Positions 7,166 to 14,939 of a DNA stretch of 26,412 nt are shown here, piece by piece. The notes under the pieces are model-generated. The model had not been told where the DNA came from. It saw only the letters and a program-made list of their open reading frames with translations, and ran no database searches. This DNA is from an uncultured Chloroflexota bacterium (GTDB lineage Bacteria > Chloroflexota > Chloroflexia > Chloroflexales > Roseiflexaceae), in contig CALFIC010000054.1 of assembly GCA_937876225.1 (NCBI GenBank), positions 1 through 26,412 of the forward strand, in the 5' to 3' direction. Positions within the stretch are counted from its first letter, which is position 1; every line of letters starts with the position of its first letter. Both the position numbers and the translations under genes were made by a program.

Positions 7166-8035
7166 TTAGTCGCGCAACAGGGGGCGGGTCAAGCAGGTAG
7201 GACCGCCTTCGGCTTTGAGCGAAATCTCGTTGCCGCGGTAGGTCTGGACCTCACAGCCGGCATCAGCCAACAAGCGAGCCGTAATTGGGTTGCAATCGAG
7301 CATCAAGCAGACTTTAGGGGCAATGGCGAGGACGTTGGTGGCCATGCTGTCGTATTCTGATGCCGGAATCTCGATGAGTTTCATGTTGCGCCGTTTGAGT
7401 TCTTGATAAAACCCGGTGGGCATCAACGGCAAATGCACCACGGCCATGTCGTGATCGACCATCGAAATAAACGACAGCAAATGCAAGCAGGCTTCGGGAC
7501 CGGTGTAGTAGGGCAAATCATACGAAAGCACCGTCACCCCTTTGGGTTCGAGCATCGCTTTGAGTTGGCTGACGGCGGCGGCATTGGTGCGGAAGCCCAA
7601 GCCTACGGCCAAGGTCTGATTATCCAACCAAATCATGTCGCCACCCTCGGCCCGGGCATCACCGCTGAGTGTCCCCAAAATCGGGATGCCGTTTTTTTGC
7701 ATGCTAGCGCCAATGGCGGCCTCTTCGCCAACCCGCAGTGGTTTGCCCATGTGGAGCAAAATTGCGCCGTAGTCGGTTACAATCGCTGGGTCAAAACAAA
7801 AAATTGCGTCGGCGTGGTCGGCGAGCGGTGCATCGTGCATGATGACCTCGACGCCGGCTTTGCGCAATGTATCGCACAAGGCGGCGTGCTCGGCCAAAGC
7901 CCCGGCTTGATTGGGTTGTGCGGTGTAGTGCCAGCGGGTGGGATCGGCATTATAAAATGCGGATTCAGGCGTACGTAACATGACTTTGCGGAGTTGCGAT
8001 ACCATGTTTTGGGCGCCATATGAACGAGTAGTCAT
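7166..8035 (-). CDS. Amidinotransferase/DDAH-family hydrolase (dimethylargininase-like)
   Basis: The 289-aa product has the layout of N,N-dimethylarginine dimethylaminohydrolase and related arginine-modifying enzymes: CFDPAIV near residue 82, EGGDM (Glu130), LGFRTN (Arg149), catalytic His185 in EACLHLLS and the nucleophile Cys281 in EGGPTCLTR. Such enzymes hydrolyse methylated arginine or arginine to citrulline, or transfer the amidino group. The length fits DDAH (about 255-290) better than full arginine deiminase (about 400). It is the first gene of a two-gene unit with the M20 deacylase. GAGAGGAAAAAATA precedes the ATG. Which guanidino compound is used cannot be told from sequence alone. 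Confidence 0.85.
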   Translation of the reverse strand: MTTRSYGAQNMVSQLRKVMLRTPESAFYNADPTRWHYTAQPNQAGALAEHAALCDTLRKAGVEVIMHDAPLADHADAIFCFDPAIVTDYGAILLHMGKPLRVGEEAAIGASMQKNGIPILGTLSGDARAEGGDMIWLDNQTLAVGLGFRTNAAAVSQLKAMLEPKGVTVLSYDLPYYTGPEACLHLLSFISMVDHDMAVVHLPLMPTGFYQELKRRNMKLIEIPASEYDSMATNVLAIAPKVCLMLDCNPITARLLADAGCEVQTYRGNEISLKAEGGPTCLTRPLLRD

Positions 8036-8082
8036 TATTTTTTCCTCTCAAACCAGATTACTGCCCTAGTTTACCATGGCAC

Positions 8083-8116
8083 GAAGTAGGAAGTAGAAAA
8101 TATGAAGTATGAAGTC
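8083..8116. repeat. Short GAAGTA-type repeats
   Basis: GAAGTA occurs at 8083-8088, 8090-8095 and 8104-8109, with GAAGTC at 8111-8116. They lie in the 344-bp gene-free stretch between the DDAH-like gene and thiB, which otherwise holds the thiB promoter, riboswitch and terminator. No function is evident. Confidence 0.6.
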
Positions 8117-8155
8117 AATAAAACTCAGTGAAATGGCGTGTTCGGCGCTCCGTTT

Positions 8156-8184
8156 TTGACAAGTGGGGTGGCATCTGCTACCAT
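8156..8184 (+). promoter_or_regulatory. Sigma-70 type promoter of the thiamine uptake gene
   Basis: A perfect -35 box TTGACA (8156-8161) and TACCAT (8179-8184) are separated by 17 bp. Transcription would begin near 8190-8191, just upstream of the TPP riboswitch. This is the best consensus promoter in the window. Confidence 0.75.
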
Positions 8185-8204
8185 TCATCAATCACAAGTA
8201 CATA

Positions 8205-8305
8205 GTAGCTAGGGGCGCCAAGAGAGCTTGGCTGAGATGCGACCGTCGTAATGTCGCTGACCCTTCGAACCTGATCCGGTTAATACCGGCGGAGGAAAGC
8301 AGATG
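8205..8305 (+). ncRNA. TPP riboswitch (THI box)
   Basis: The conserved core is plain: AGGGGCGCC, GGCTGAGATGCGACC, ACCCTTCGAACCTGATCCGG, TTAATACCGGCGGAGGAAAGC. These correspond to P2, the CUGAGA pyrimidine-binding loop, P4/P5 with the ACCUGAUC motif and the closing GGAGGAAAGC. It binds thiamine pyrophosphate. It lies between a consensus promoter and an intrinsic terminator in front of a ThiB-like gene, so thiamine sufficiency should switch transcription off. Confidence 0.96.
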
Positions 8306-8316
8306 CAGTATATTTG

Positions 8317-8357
8317 CGCATCACAAGCCCAATCCGCTTGTGATGCGTATTCTTTTT
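8317..8357 (+). terminator. Riboswitch-controlled intrinsic terminator
   Basis: CGCATCACAAG (8317-8327) and CTTGTGATGCG (8337-8347) form a perfect 11-bp stem with a 9-base loop, followed by TATTCTTTTT. It lies 12 bases beyond the TPP aptamer and upstream of the ribosome binding site, as expected for transcriptional control. Confidence 0.92.
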
Positions 8358-8379
8358 GGAATTGGTAGAGGAGCTATGT

Positions 8380-9495
8380 ATGCGGAAAATTGGACTGCTT
8401 TGGGTGATTGGAATCGCATTATTAGCTTCGTGTGGAGCCAATTCAATGGTAACTCCAACGGCGACGCCAGCAGTAGAACCAACTGTGAGTGCAACCGCAC
8501 CTGCGGTTGCCCCAACGAGTGCGGCAGGTGTGACTGAGGTCACGGTGCTGACCCACGATAGTTTTGCGGTCAGCCCAGAAGTGCTCGCCAAGTTCGAAGC
8601 CCAATACCATGCCAAAGTCGTGGTGGTAAATGCCGGCGATGCTGGCAGCATGCTCAACAAAGCGATTCTTAGCAAAGATGCTCCTTTGGCGGATGTGATT
8701 TATGGCGTCGACAATACTTTTTTGAGTCGGGCATTGGAATCAGGAATTCTGGCAGATTTTACGCCAAGTACGACGCCGGCACTTGTCCCAGAAGCAACAA
8801 CTGATGTCAGCGCACCATTGTTGCCGATAGACGTGGGCTATGTGCTGATCAATTATGACATTGCAGGGCTTAAAGCGGCTGGTCTCTCCATTCCCCAAAG
8901 CCTTAAGGAACTGACGGAGCCACAGTGGAAAGGCAAATTGGTCATCGAAAATCCCGCTACCTCATCAACTGGCCTAGCGTTCTTTTTGGCGACAGTGGCA
9001 GAATTTGGTCCAGATGGCTGGCAACAGTATTGGAAAGACTTGCGCGCCAATGATGTATTGGTGGCCAATGATTGGACGACCGCGTATTACACCAACTTTA
9101 GTGGCTCGAGTGGCAAAGGGCCACGGCCATTGGTGGTGTCATATGCAACCAGTCCCGCCGCTGAAGTTTTTTTTAGTGAAGGCAAACTCACGGAGCCTCC
9201 CACAGGGAATGTGGCGTTCGGTGCCTTCCGCCAAGTAGAATATGCCGGCGTGCTGAAGGGTGCGAAGCAAGCGGCATTGGCGCAGCAGTTTGTGGAATTC
9301 ATGGTGAGCAATGACTTCCAAAACGACATGCCATTGCAAATGTTTGTCTCGCCGGCGATTCAGACGGCAACGTTGCCCGATTTGTACACTAAATTTGTCT
9401 CGAAACCGGTAATCAAAACTCAACTTGATGCGAAAACTATTGCAAGCAATCGTGATGTATGGTTGACACAATGGGACACGATTGTGGTGAAGTAG
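8380..9495 (+). CDS. Thiamine-type ABC transporter substrate-binding lipoprotein (ThiB/TbpA-like)
   Basis: GAGGAG lies 6 bases before the ATG at 8380, giving MRKIGLLWVIGIALLASC with a lipobox cysteine at residue 18. The product has 371 aa. A Pro/Thr/Ala-rich linker (residues about 25-50) tethers the binding domain. That domain begins TEVTVLTHDSFAVSPEVLAK and has ADVIYGVDNTFLSRALE, matching the TbpA segments YDSFA and ADVVLGLDNN, plus DVGYVLINYD. The TPP riboswitch directly upstream supports a thiamine or thiamine-precursor ligand. No ThiP permease or ThiQ ATPase gene follows; the next gene is a P-type ATPase behind a terminator. The permease must therefore be elsewhere, or shared with other systems. 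Confidence 0.9.
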   Translation: MRKIGLLWVIGIALLASCGANSMVTPTATPAVEPTVSATAPAVAPTSAAGVTEVTVLTHDSFAVSPEVLAKFEAQYHAKVVVVNAGDAGSMLNKAILSKDAPLADVIYGVDNTFLSRALESGILADFTPSTTPALVPEATTDVSAPLLPIDVGYVLINYDIAGLKAAGLSIPQSLKELTEPQWKGKLVIENPATSSTGLAFFLATVAEFGPDGWQQYWKDLRANDVLVANDWTTAYYTNFSGSSGKGPRPLVVSYATSPAAEVFFSEGKLTEPPTGNVAFGAFRQVEYAGVLKGAKQAALAQQFVEFMVSNDFQNDMPLQMFVSPAIQTATLPDLYTKFVSKPVIKTQLDAKTIASNRDVWLTQWDTIVVK

Positions 9496-9527
9496 TCTCG
9501 GCGGAATTCGTGGTGCATAGACAATTT

Positions 9528-9562
9528 CGGTGTAGTCCCGTTGGGATTACACCGTCTTAATA
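9528..9562 (+). terminator. Intrinsic terminator after the thiamine-binding protein gene
   Basis: CGGTGTAGTCCC (9528-9539) and GGGATTACACCG (9543-9554) pair over 12 bp with one G-U and a 3-base loop, followed by the T-rich tail TCTTAATA. It separates the riboswitch-controlled gene from the ATPase. Confidence 0.75.
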
Positions 9563-9594
9563 TGTATGTGGTATGGTTATAACAGGTTTTATGT

Positions 9595-11745
9595 ATGAAA
9601 AGAGCGATCATGCTTCCTGTTATTCCCCCAATAACTGGTTTAACCCATCATGATGCCAAAATTCGTTATGATGCAAATGCGATACGTTGGCAACGATGGC
9701 AATACTTCCGTGATTATGCAGTGATTTGTAGTCGCATATTATTTACCCCTTTGAATCTGATTATTTTGGGATTAGGGGGGACATTGTGGGTGCTCGGGCG
9801 GAATCTCGATGCGTTTGCCACCATGATTGTGGTTATTATCAATGTAGTCATGAGCATGGTGCAATCAATCCGGGCCCGTATGATGCTTCAACAGATTGCT
9901 GCGGCGGCAGTACCTACTGTGTATGTGTGGCGTGAGGACGAATTACATGAGGTCCATCCCCAAATGGTGGTTGCGGGAGATGTGATTTTGGTGCGACCTG
10001 GTGATCAAATCGTTGCCGACGGGCGAATTTTGGTGGCCGATAGTGTGGCCTTTGATGAATCGCTTTTGACTGGTGAAAATGAGCCAATTGTGCGCATGGC
10101 TGGTGATGCGTTAGTGGCAGGGGCATGGTGTGTCAACGGGGCGGCCTGGTACCAAGTGACTGTCGCCACCAATCAAGGGACGATGGCGCAAATCATTGCG
10201 GGGTCGCAAATTCCACGGAACATCGTGACGCCACTTATGACTGATGTCAATCGTGTATTGCAGGTGATGGTGCTGATTGCGAGTGGGCTGATGCTGGTGG
10301 TATTCGTTCGCGATTACTATCTGCAGGTCCCCCTCGTACAACTGATTGCGCATCTCACGGTGATGGCTGGGTTGATCCCCAATGCCTTGGTGTTGACATT
10401 GACGGTGAGCTTGGCTTTGGCCGCCGTGTATATGAGTCGATCGGGAGGGTTGGTGCAACAGACGGCGGCAGTGGATGCGATGTGCCAAGTCGACACCCTC
10501 TGTTTCGACAAAACAGGCACCTTGACCGCTAACCAACTACGAGTTACGGTATTACGGGTGATAACTGGCGATGAATCGACATTTCGCCAACAATTGGGTG
10601 CGTACGTCCATGCCGATGTCGCAGGAAATCGTACCGCTCAAGTAATTGCTACGGCTATTTCTGCCCAGCCTGCTACGGTAATCCAATCGGTGGCGTTTGA
10701 TGCTGTGCGCAAGTGGAGCGCCCAACAACATGCCGATGGGGTCTATCTGCTCGGAGCACCAGATGTACTCCGACATGCCCTTGCCCCCGCATGGCGTGAT
10801 ATTGATTTGGCGAGTGATGCTGTCCATATCGGGGCGCGGGTGCTGTTGTTTGCTCGTGCTGATGCCTTTGCGCCTGATTTTGATAAAGAAAATCCTACCC
10901 TTCCACATGCAATAACCCCACTTGGCCTCGTGATTATGCAAGACACTATCCGCCCCGAAGCGCGTGAAGTGCTCGACCAATTCCGGGCCTTGGGAGTGCG
11001 GATTGTGATTATTTCGGGTGATGACCCCCAGGCAGTCGCAGCGCTGATGACACAAGTGGGGTTTGCAGCACGGCAACAAGTGGTGCATGGCCACGAAATC
11101 GACGCCCTCGCCGATGACGCCTTGGCAACGCTAGTGGCGCAGGCAGCAATTTTTGGGCGAGTGACTCCCCACCAAAAAGCGCGGATTATTACTGCCCTGC
11201 GTCAAAATGGTGCCACGCCAGCGATGGTAGGCGACGGCATGAACGACATTTTGGCGATGAAGCAGGCTACCCTTGCACTCGCAATGCAGACTAGCAATAG
11301 TGCGGTACGTGCGGTGGCTGATGTGGTGTTGCTCAATGATAATTTGGCGGTGTTGCCGGCTTTGCTCGATGCTGGTCAACGGGTTATTAGTGGCATGCAA
11401 GCGGTGTTGAATCATTTCTTGGTGCGGGTGACGTTGTGCACCGTTTTGCTGTTGACGGGGATGCTGCTGGGGAAAATTATTTGGGCTCCTGCCGAAAGTG
11501 CCTTTTTGGCGTTGTGTGGCGTGGTGATTCCTGCCTTGGTGATTGTCAGTCGCACGCATACGCCGGCATCGCTCCGTGACCGGGCGCGCATGTGGCGTGA
11601 TGCCGCTTGGTTAAGTGGTATGGGGGTTGGAGCGGTGGTGATTACGCACCTATTTTTTGCATCGTCACAATCACAAGTAGTAGTTGGCTTTGCGATTGTG
11701 GGGTTGTGGATTCGCTTATTGTGGGCATACAAAAGCCCTGCGTAG
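9595..11745 (+). CDS. Cation-transporting P-type ATPase (HAD-IC family, CtpE-like)
   Basis: The 716-aa membrane pump has the P-type hallmarks: actuator loop DESLLTGENEP (TGE 159-161), phosphorylated Asp305 in FDKTGTLT, KWSA in the nucleotide domain (about 373), ISGDDP (about 474) and the hinge GDGMND (546-551). Hydrophobic segments lie at about 45-65, 72-90, 222-240, 250-280, 605-625, 632-652, 672-688 and 695-712, giving about eight where P2-type pumps have ten. The order and the SGGLVQQTAAVDAMCQVDTLCFDKT segment resemble CtpE-like ATPases. The M4 ion motif reads IPNAL (262-265) where Ca2+ pumps and CtpE have PEGL, so the transported ion is uncertain. No heavy-metal CPC motif is present. The ATG at 9595 could be replaced by the ATG at 9610, which has AAAGAG five bases before it. 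Confidence 0.9.
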   Translation: MKRAIMLPVIPPITGLTHHDAKIRYDANAIRWQRWQYFRDYAVICSRILFTPLNLIILGLGGTLWVLGRNLDAFATMIVVIINVVMSMVQSIRARMMLQQIAAAAVPTVYVWREDELHEVHPQMVVAGDVILVRPGDQIVADGRILVADSVAFDESLLTGENEPIVRMAGDALVAGAWCVNGAAWYQVTVATNQGTMAQIIAGSQIPRNIVTPLMTDVNRVLQVMVLIASGLMLVVFVRDYYLQVPLVQLIAHLTVMAGLIPNALVLTLTVSLALAAVYMSRSGGLVQQTAAVDAMCQVDTLCFDKTGTLTANQLRVTVLRVITGDESTFRQQLGAYVHADVAGNRTAQVIATAISAQPATVIQSVAFDAVRKWSAQQHADGVYLLGAPDVLRHALAPAWRDIDLASDAVHIGARVLLFARADAFAPDFDKENPTLPHAITPLGLVIMQDTIRPEAREVLDQFRALGVRIVIISGDDPQAVAALMTQVGFAARQQVVHGHEIDALADDALATLVAQAAIFGRVTPHQKARIITALRQNGATPAMVGDGMNDILAMKQATLALAMQTSNSAVRAVADVVLLNDNLAVLPALLDAGQRVISGMQAVLNHFLVRVTLCTVLLLTGMLLGKIIWAPAESAFLALCGVVIPALVIVSRTHTPASLRDRARMWRDAAWLSGMGVGAVVITHLFFASSQSQVVVGFAIVGLWIRLLWAYKSPA

Positions 11746-11782
11746 CACGAACGCGCGCCGCAAGGCTTCAGCTCGGAATTAA

Positions 11783-12637
11783 TTAGCGCAGATAGAGGTA
11801 CATTTCGCCTGGTTGTAAATCGTGGACGCGGAGGCGCGGTGCGATACGGCGCATCCCCCCAAAAACTTCTTCGGCCGGCAAGCGATTACTGGCAAACAAA
11901 TCATTGTGGCCGGCGATGACGGTGTCCCAGCCGAGCGTCTGAGCCAGCCAGGCCGCTTCGCTGGGGTAGAGATTGCCGACGATGTCGTTGCCATCACGCA
12001 TGGCGTCACGGCCGTTGCAGGCCAGCATGGCGATATCGACGGCGGGGAGTGCCCGGATGGCGTCCATGTAGCCGGGGTGAATGATGGTGTCGCCGCCGTG
12101 GAAGAAATTGACGGTGCCCCAATCGAGGTGCAAACTCAACCAGCGTTCCCCTTTGACAGGATCTTGTTCGCGGGTATAGTGGGCGGCGGCGACCACATTG
12201 AGTTTCGCCACGCCGAGGTCGATTGTCTGGCCTAATTGGGGGATTATCCGGCGACTGGCATCGATTCCCGCCAAATCTAATTCGGGCTGTGCCCAGCCGG
12301 TGGCCACAAAGCGGGCATTGGGTGAGGCACTGGCAATCCCGGCCAAGGTGAAACAATCGGTGTGGTCGATATGTTCGTGTGAACATATCACCACGCTGGC
12401 ATTGGTGACCTCGCTGGGGAGCACCGGTGGCTCGATGGCGCGGGTGGGGCCACGGGTGGGGTCTGGCCATTTGAGCGCTACTACGTCGGTCAGACAGGGG
12501 TCGATGTAGATGATTTTTTGGTCGGGGCCTTTGACGGCCACGCCCATCTGGCCTAAACCCCACAGTGCTACGGCACCAGCGGGTACGACAAAGTCATTCA
12601 TTTGGGCGATTAATTCACGGCCATAACGAGTAGGCAT
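11783..12637 (-). CDS. Metallo-beta-lactamase fold hydrolase (UlaG-like lactonase family)
   Basis: The 284-aa product carries the metal motif SHEHIDHTD (His87, His89, Asp91, His92), then HGGDTIIHPGY and AGHND with further ligands. The opening WGLGQMGVAVKGPDQKIIYIDPCL is typical of the UlaG-like branch, which includes L-ascorbate-6-phosphate lactonase and uncharacterised sugar-lactone hydrolases. It lies 21 bp after the GH32 gene as the last member of the cluster, so a sugar-lactone substrate is plausible but inferred; the oxidoreductase upstream could supply such a lactone. It ends tail-to-tail with the ATPase gene. Confidence 0.8.
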   Translation of the reverse strand: MPTRYGRELIAQMNDFVVPAGAVALWGLGQMGVAVKGPDQKIIYIDPCLTDVVALKWPDPTRGPTRAIEPPVLPSEVTNASVVICSHEHIDHTDCFTLAGIASASPNARFVATGWAQPELDLAGIDASRRIIPQLGQTIDLGVAKLNVVAAAHYTREQDPVKGERWLSLHLDWGTVNFFHGGDTIIHPGYMDAIRALPAVDIAMLACNGRDAMRDGNDIVGNLYPSEAAWLAQTLGWDTVIAGHNDLFASNRLPAEEVFGGMRRIAPRLRVHDLQPGEMYLYLR

Positions 12638-12658
12638 TGGTTTGTTCCTTGCTGGCAG

Positions 12659-14041
12659 TTATGCCATATGCCGGACGATAAGTTCGTTGATGCTGACATC
12701 ACCGCTGGTGACGAGTTGGTAGCGATTGGCGGCGTGGGTGGGGTAGACCCGCAACGTGCAGACGGTATAGGCGCCGGCATAGATTTCGATAATCGAATGG
12801 TCAACATAGATGTGCAATTCGAGTTCATCGGCCACACTGGTGTGCAAGGTGGTACGGTAGCAATCGCGACTGGTGTTTTGGTTGCGGCTACTCTGCGCCA
12901 TGTCACACACCAACTCATTGCGGCCGCGGTCCCATGTGACCGTGGTTTGTTCGCCGCTGTGGGGGTCGTGGCGCAAGATGAGGGTTGTTTTGGCATCGCC
13001 GTGTGCCGCAATCCGGGCATGGATGACCAGACTGTCGCCGGCTACATGCGCCAATGCCGTTTGCGCTTGGCTCACGGTTAAATCGCGCCCGTGGGTGATA
13101 GTGATACCTTCGAGGTTGGCGACTTCGGGGGCCACGGTAAATGTCAATGCGCCGGCATCATCGAGGGCGATAATGCGCGGCAAGGTCATCACCCCTTGCC
13201 AGCCTGCAGCCCGGCAGCTACTGTCGTGGCGTTGTTCTTGGCACCAGCCAATCATAATGCGCCGCCCTTGGGCATCACTAAAGCTTTGTGGTGCATAAAA
13301 ACTCATCCCCTCGTCGACCATGTTGCGCTGGCTAGGTGTGAATTTGCGCCCATTAAAGGCACCACTCATCCAAATGACCCGGCGCATGGGCAGGGGTGAG
13401 GTGATAAATACATGTTGATTGTTACTGGCAAAAAAATCAGGGCATTCGTAGAGTTGTTCATTGATGGCATCGCTGGCTTCAATCATGCGCCCGAGGTATT
13501 CCCAGCTCAACAAATCTTTGGAACGGAACAACGGCGCCACTGCATGGGTACCATCGCCTGATCCGAGGATTTGATACCACCATTCGCCGTCGTGCCACAT
13601 ACTGTGGTCGCGGAAGTCTGCGACCAGATTGTCGGGTGGCGCACTAATCACGGGATTCTGGGCTGCCTTGGTAAAAGTACGCAAATTGTCGTCGGCATAG
13701 GCCACACACGGGAGCTGATGCGGGCTGTTGACACCGGTATACATGATGACCGGTTTGCCGTCGTGGATAATGGTACATCCCGAAAAAACGCCGTCGCGGT
13801 CGTAGGGCATGTCTGGCGCTAGTGCGATAGGCAAATCGGTCCAATGCACCAAATCGGTGCTCACTGCATGCCCCCAGTGCATGGCACCCCAGTAGGCGCC
13901 ATGGGGATTGAATTGATAAAACAGGTGGTATTCACCTTGCCAATGGACCAGCCCGTTGGGGTCGTTGAGCCACCCTTGAGGAGCCGTGAAGTGGTAGCGT
14001 GGTAGATGGGGGTCGTTGGCAAATTGATTACGTGGGTTCAT
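12659..14041 (-). CDS. Glycoside hydrolase family 32 (beta-fructofuranosidase / sucrose hydrolase)
   Basis: The 460-aa product has the GH32 active site: nucleophile Asp27 in GWLNDPNG, the RD motif at Asp145 (FRDHSM, where most members have FRDP) and acid/base Glu199 in YECPDFF. The FYQFNPHG and MHWGHAVSTDLVHW segments line the five-bladed propeller, and the C-terminal beta-sandwich ends with ELHIYVDHSIIEIYAG. There is no signal peptide, so it should act inside the cell on imported sucrose, sucrose phosphate or fructooligosaccharides. It has its own promoter and an operator-like repeat (14054-14083), so it can probably be expressed apart from the upstream genes. The UlaG-like gene follows 21 bp on. 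Confidence 0.95.
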   Translation of the reverse strand: MNPRNQFANDPHLPRYHFTAPQGWLNDPNGLVHWQGEYHLFYQFNPHGAYWGAMHWGHAVSTDLVHWTDLPIALAPDMPYDRDGVFSGCTIIHDGKPVIMYTGVNSPHQLPCVAYADDNLRTFTKAAQNPVISAPPDNLVADFRDHSMWHDGEWWYQILGSGDGTHAVAPLFRSKDLLSWEYLGRMIEASDAINEQLYECPDFFASNNQHVFITSPLPMRRVIWMSGAFNGRKFTPSQRNMVDEGMSFYAPQSFSDAQGRRIMIGWCQEQRHDSSCRAAGWQGVMTLPRIIALDDAGALTFTVAPEVANLEGITITHGRDLTVSQAQTALAHVAGDSLVIHARIAAHGDAKTTLILRHDPHSGEQTTVTWDRGRNELVCDMAQSSRNQNTSRDCYRTTLHTSVADELELHIYVDHSIIEIYAGAYTVCTLRVYPTHAANRYQLVTSGDVSINELIVRHMA

Positions 14042-14053
14042 TATTACCCCTTA

Positions 14054-14083
14054 AATTTTAGCGCTGATATGCGCAAAATTATA
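14054..14083 (-). promoter_or_regulatory. GH32 promoter -10 box with overlapping operator-like inverted repeat
   Basis: TATAAT reads on the minus strand at 14083-14078. Overlapping it and lying just downstream is an inverted repeat, AATTTT-A-GCGC (14054-14064) with GCGC-AAAATT (14071-14080), around TGATAT. A repressor bound here would cover the -10 box and start site. LacI-type control is a guess; no regulator gene is in the window. Confidence 0.5.
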
Positions 14084-14128
14084 CCAGATGTCGTTTTGCA
14101 TAAACATCGTTTTTTTGATTGACATAAA

Positions 14129-14905
14129 TTAATCGTCACGATAGGAACGTACATAGGTAACGACAGCATCAGTGGCTACTTGTTGCATACCAAGGCTGGT
14201 ATAGAGTTTTTGGGCATGACTATCATGGTGGGCAAAGAGATAGACGATGTCGCCGTGGGCTTGACTCGCGCTGATGGCGTGGGCGACCATGGCGCGGGCC
14301 ACACCACGCCGGCGTGATTGTGGCGCCACAAAGACACTTTCGATGCGGGTAATGCCATCCCGACTATAGGTTACACACCGCCCGGCGGGTTGACCATCAT
14401 CCCATGCGATATAGCCGGTGACATCGCTGGCGCTGACTTCTTGGTAACGGAGTTGGTACATGATTTCGGCAGAGCTGTGGGGGTCGGGTTCGGTGAGATT
14501 GGCCCACGTAGCAAAATCAGTCGCATCCAAGGCACTGGTGACGGCGATATGAGGTGTCGGTGTCGGTGTCGGGATGGCGTGTTGGTGTACCATCAGGTCG
14601 ATAACGCCCCATTCGGTCATTGCCACAAAGCCATTTTGGACCAATGATGCTGCCAGGCTGGTGGGGGTAGCGAGGTGGTCGAGATAGACCACACTATCCA
14701 TCCCCAGTGCATCAAAAAAATGAATGACATCGGTAATGACCGCATCGACATCACTGGCATCGAGGCGCATCATGCCGGCATGATTGGGGTCATACCGGCC
14801 AGGCAGGCTAGGATTGGTGTAGATGGCGTAGCCATTGCGTGGAGTAATCCGACTAAACGTCCCCCAGTAGAGATGATCGTGTTGCCAGATGGCGTCGAGT
14901 TGCAT
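14129..14905 (-). CDS. GNAT family acetyltransferase
   Basis: AAGGAA precedes the ATG at 14905; a longer in-frame start at 14983 would overlap the upstream gene and is not preferred. The product has 258 aa. The C-terminal half is a GNAT fold: ITRIESVFVAPQSRRRGVAR (the acetyl-CoA pyrophosphate loop is QSRRRGVAR), MVAHAI and KLYTSLGMQQ near the end. The N-terminal half (about 110 residues) looks like a degenerate second GNAT-like domain, and a PTPTPTP hinge encoded by three GGTGTC units joins them. The substrate is unknown. It sits in the sugar cluster, 34 bp after the oxidoreductase gene. Confidence 0.8.
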   Translation of the reverse strand: MQLDAIWQHDHLYWGTFSRITPRNGYAIYTNPSLPGRYDPNHAGMMRLDASDVDAVITDVIHFFDALGMDSVVYLDHLATPTSLAASLVQNGFVAMTEWGVIDLMVHQHAIPTPTPTPHIAVTSALDATDFATWANLTEPDPHSSAEIMYQLRYQEVSASDVTGYIAWDDGQPAGRCVTYSRDGITRIESVFVAPQSRRRGVARAMVAHAISASQAHGDIVYLFAHHDSHAQKLYTSLGMQQVATDAVVTYVRSYRDD

Positions 14906-14939
14906 GACAATTCCTTGATGCGTTGAAATGAATGATGGT

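Noticed and set aside
8171..8306. GCATCTGCT (8171-8179) paired with AGCAGATGC (8298-8306) as an extended riboswitch P1 stem
   Set aside because: The left copy lies in the spacer and -10 region of the promoter, upstream of the predicted transcription start, so it would not be in the RNA.
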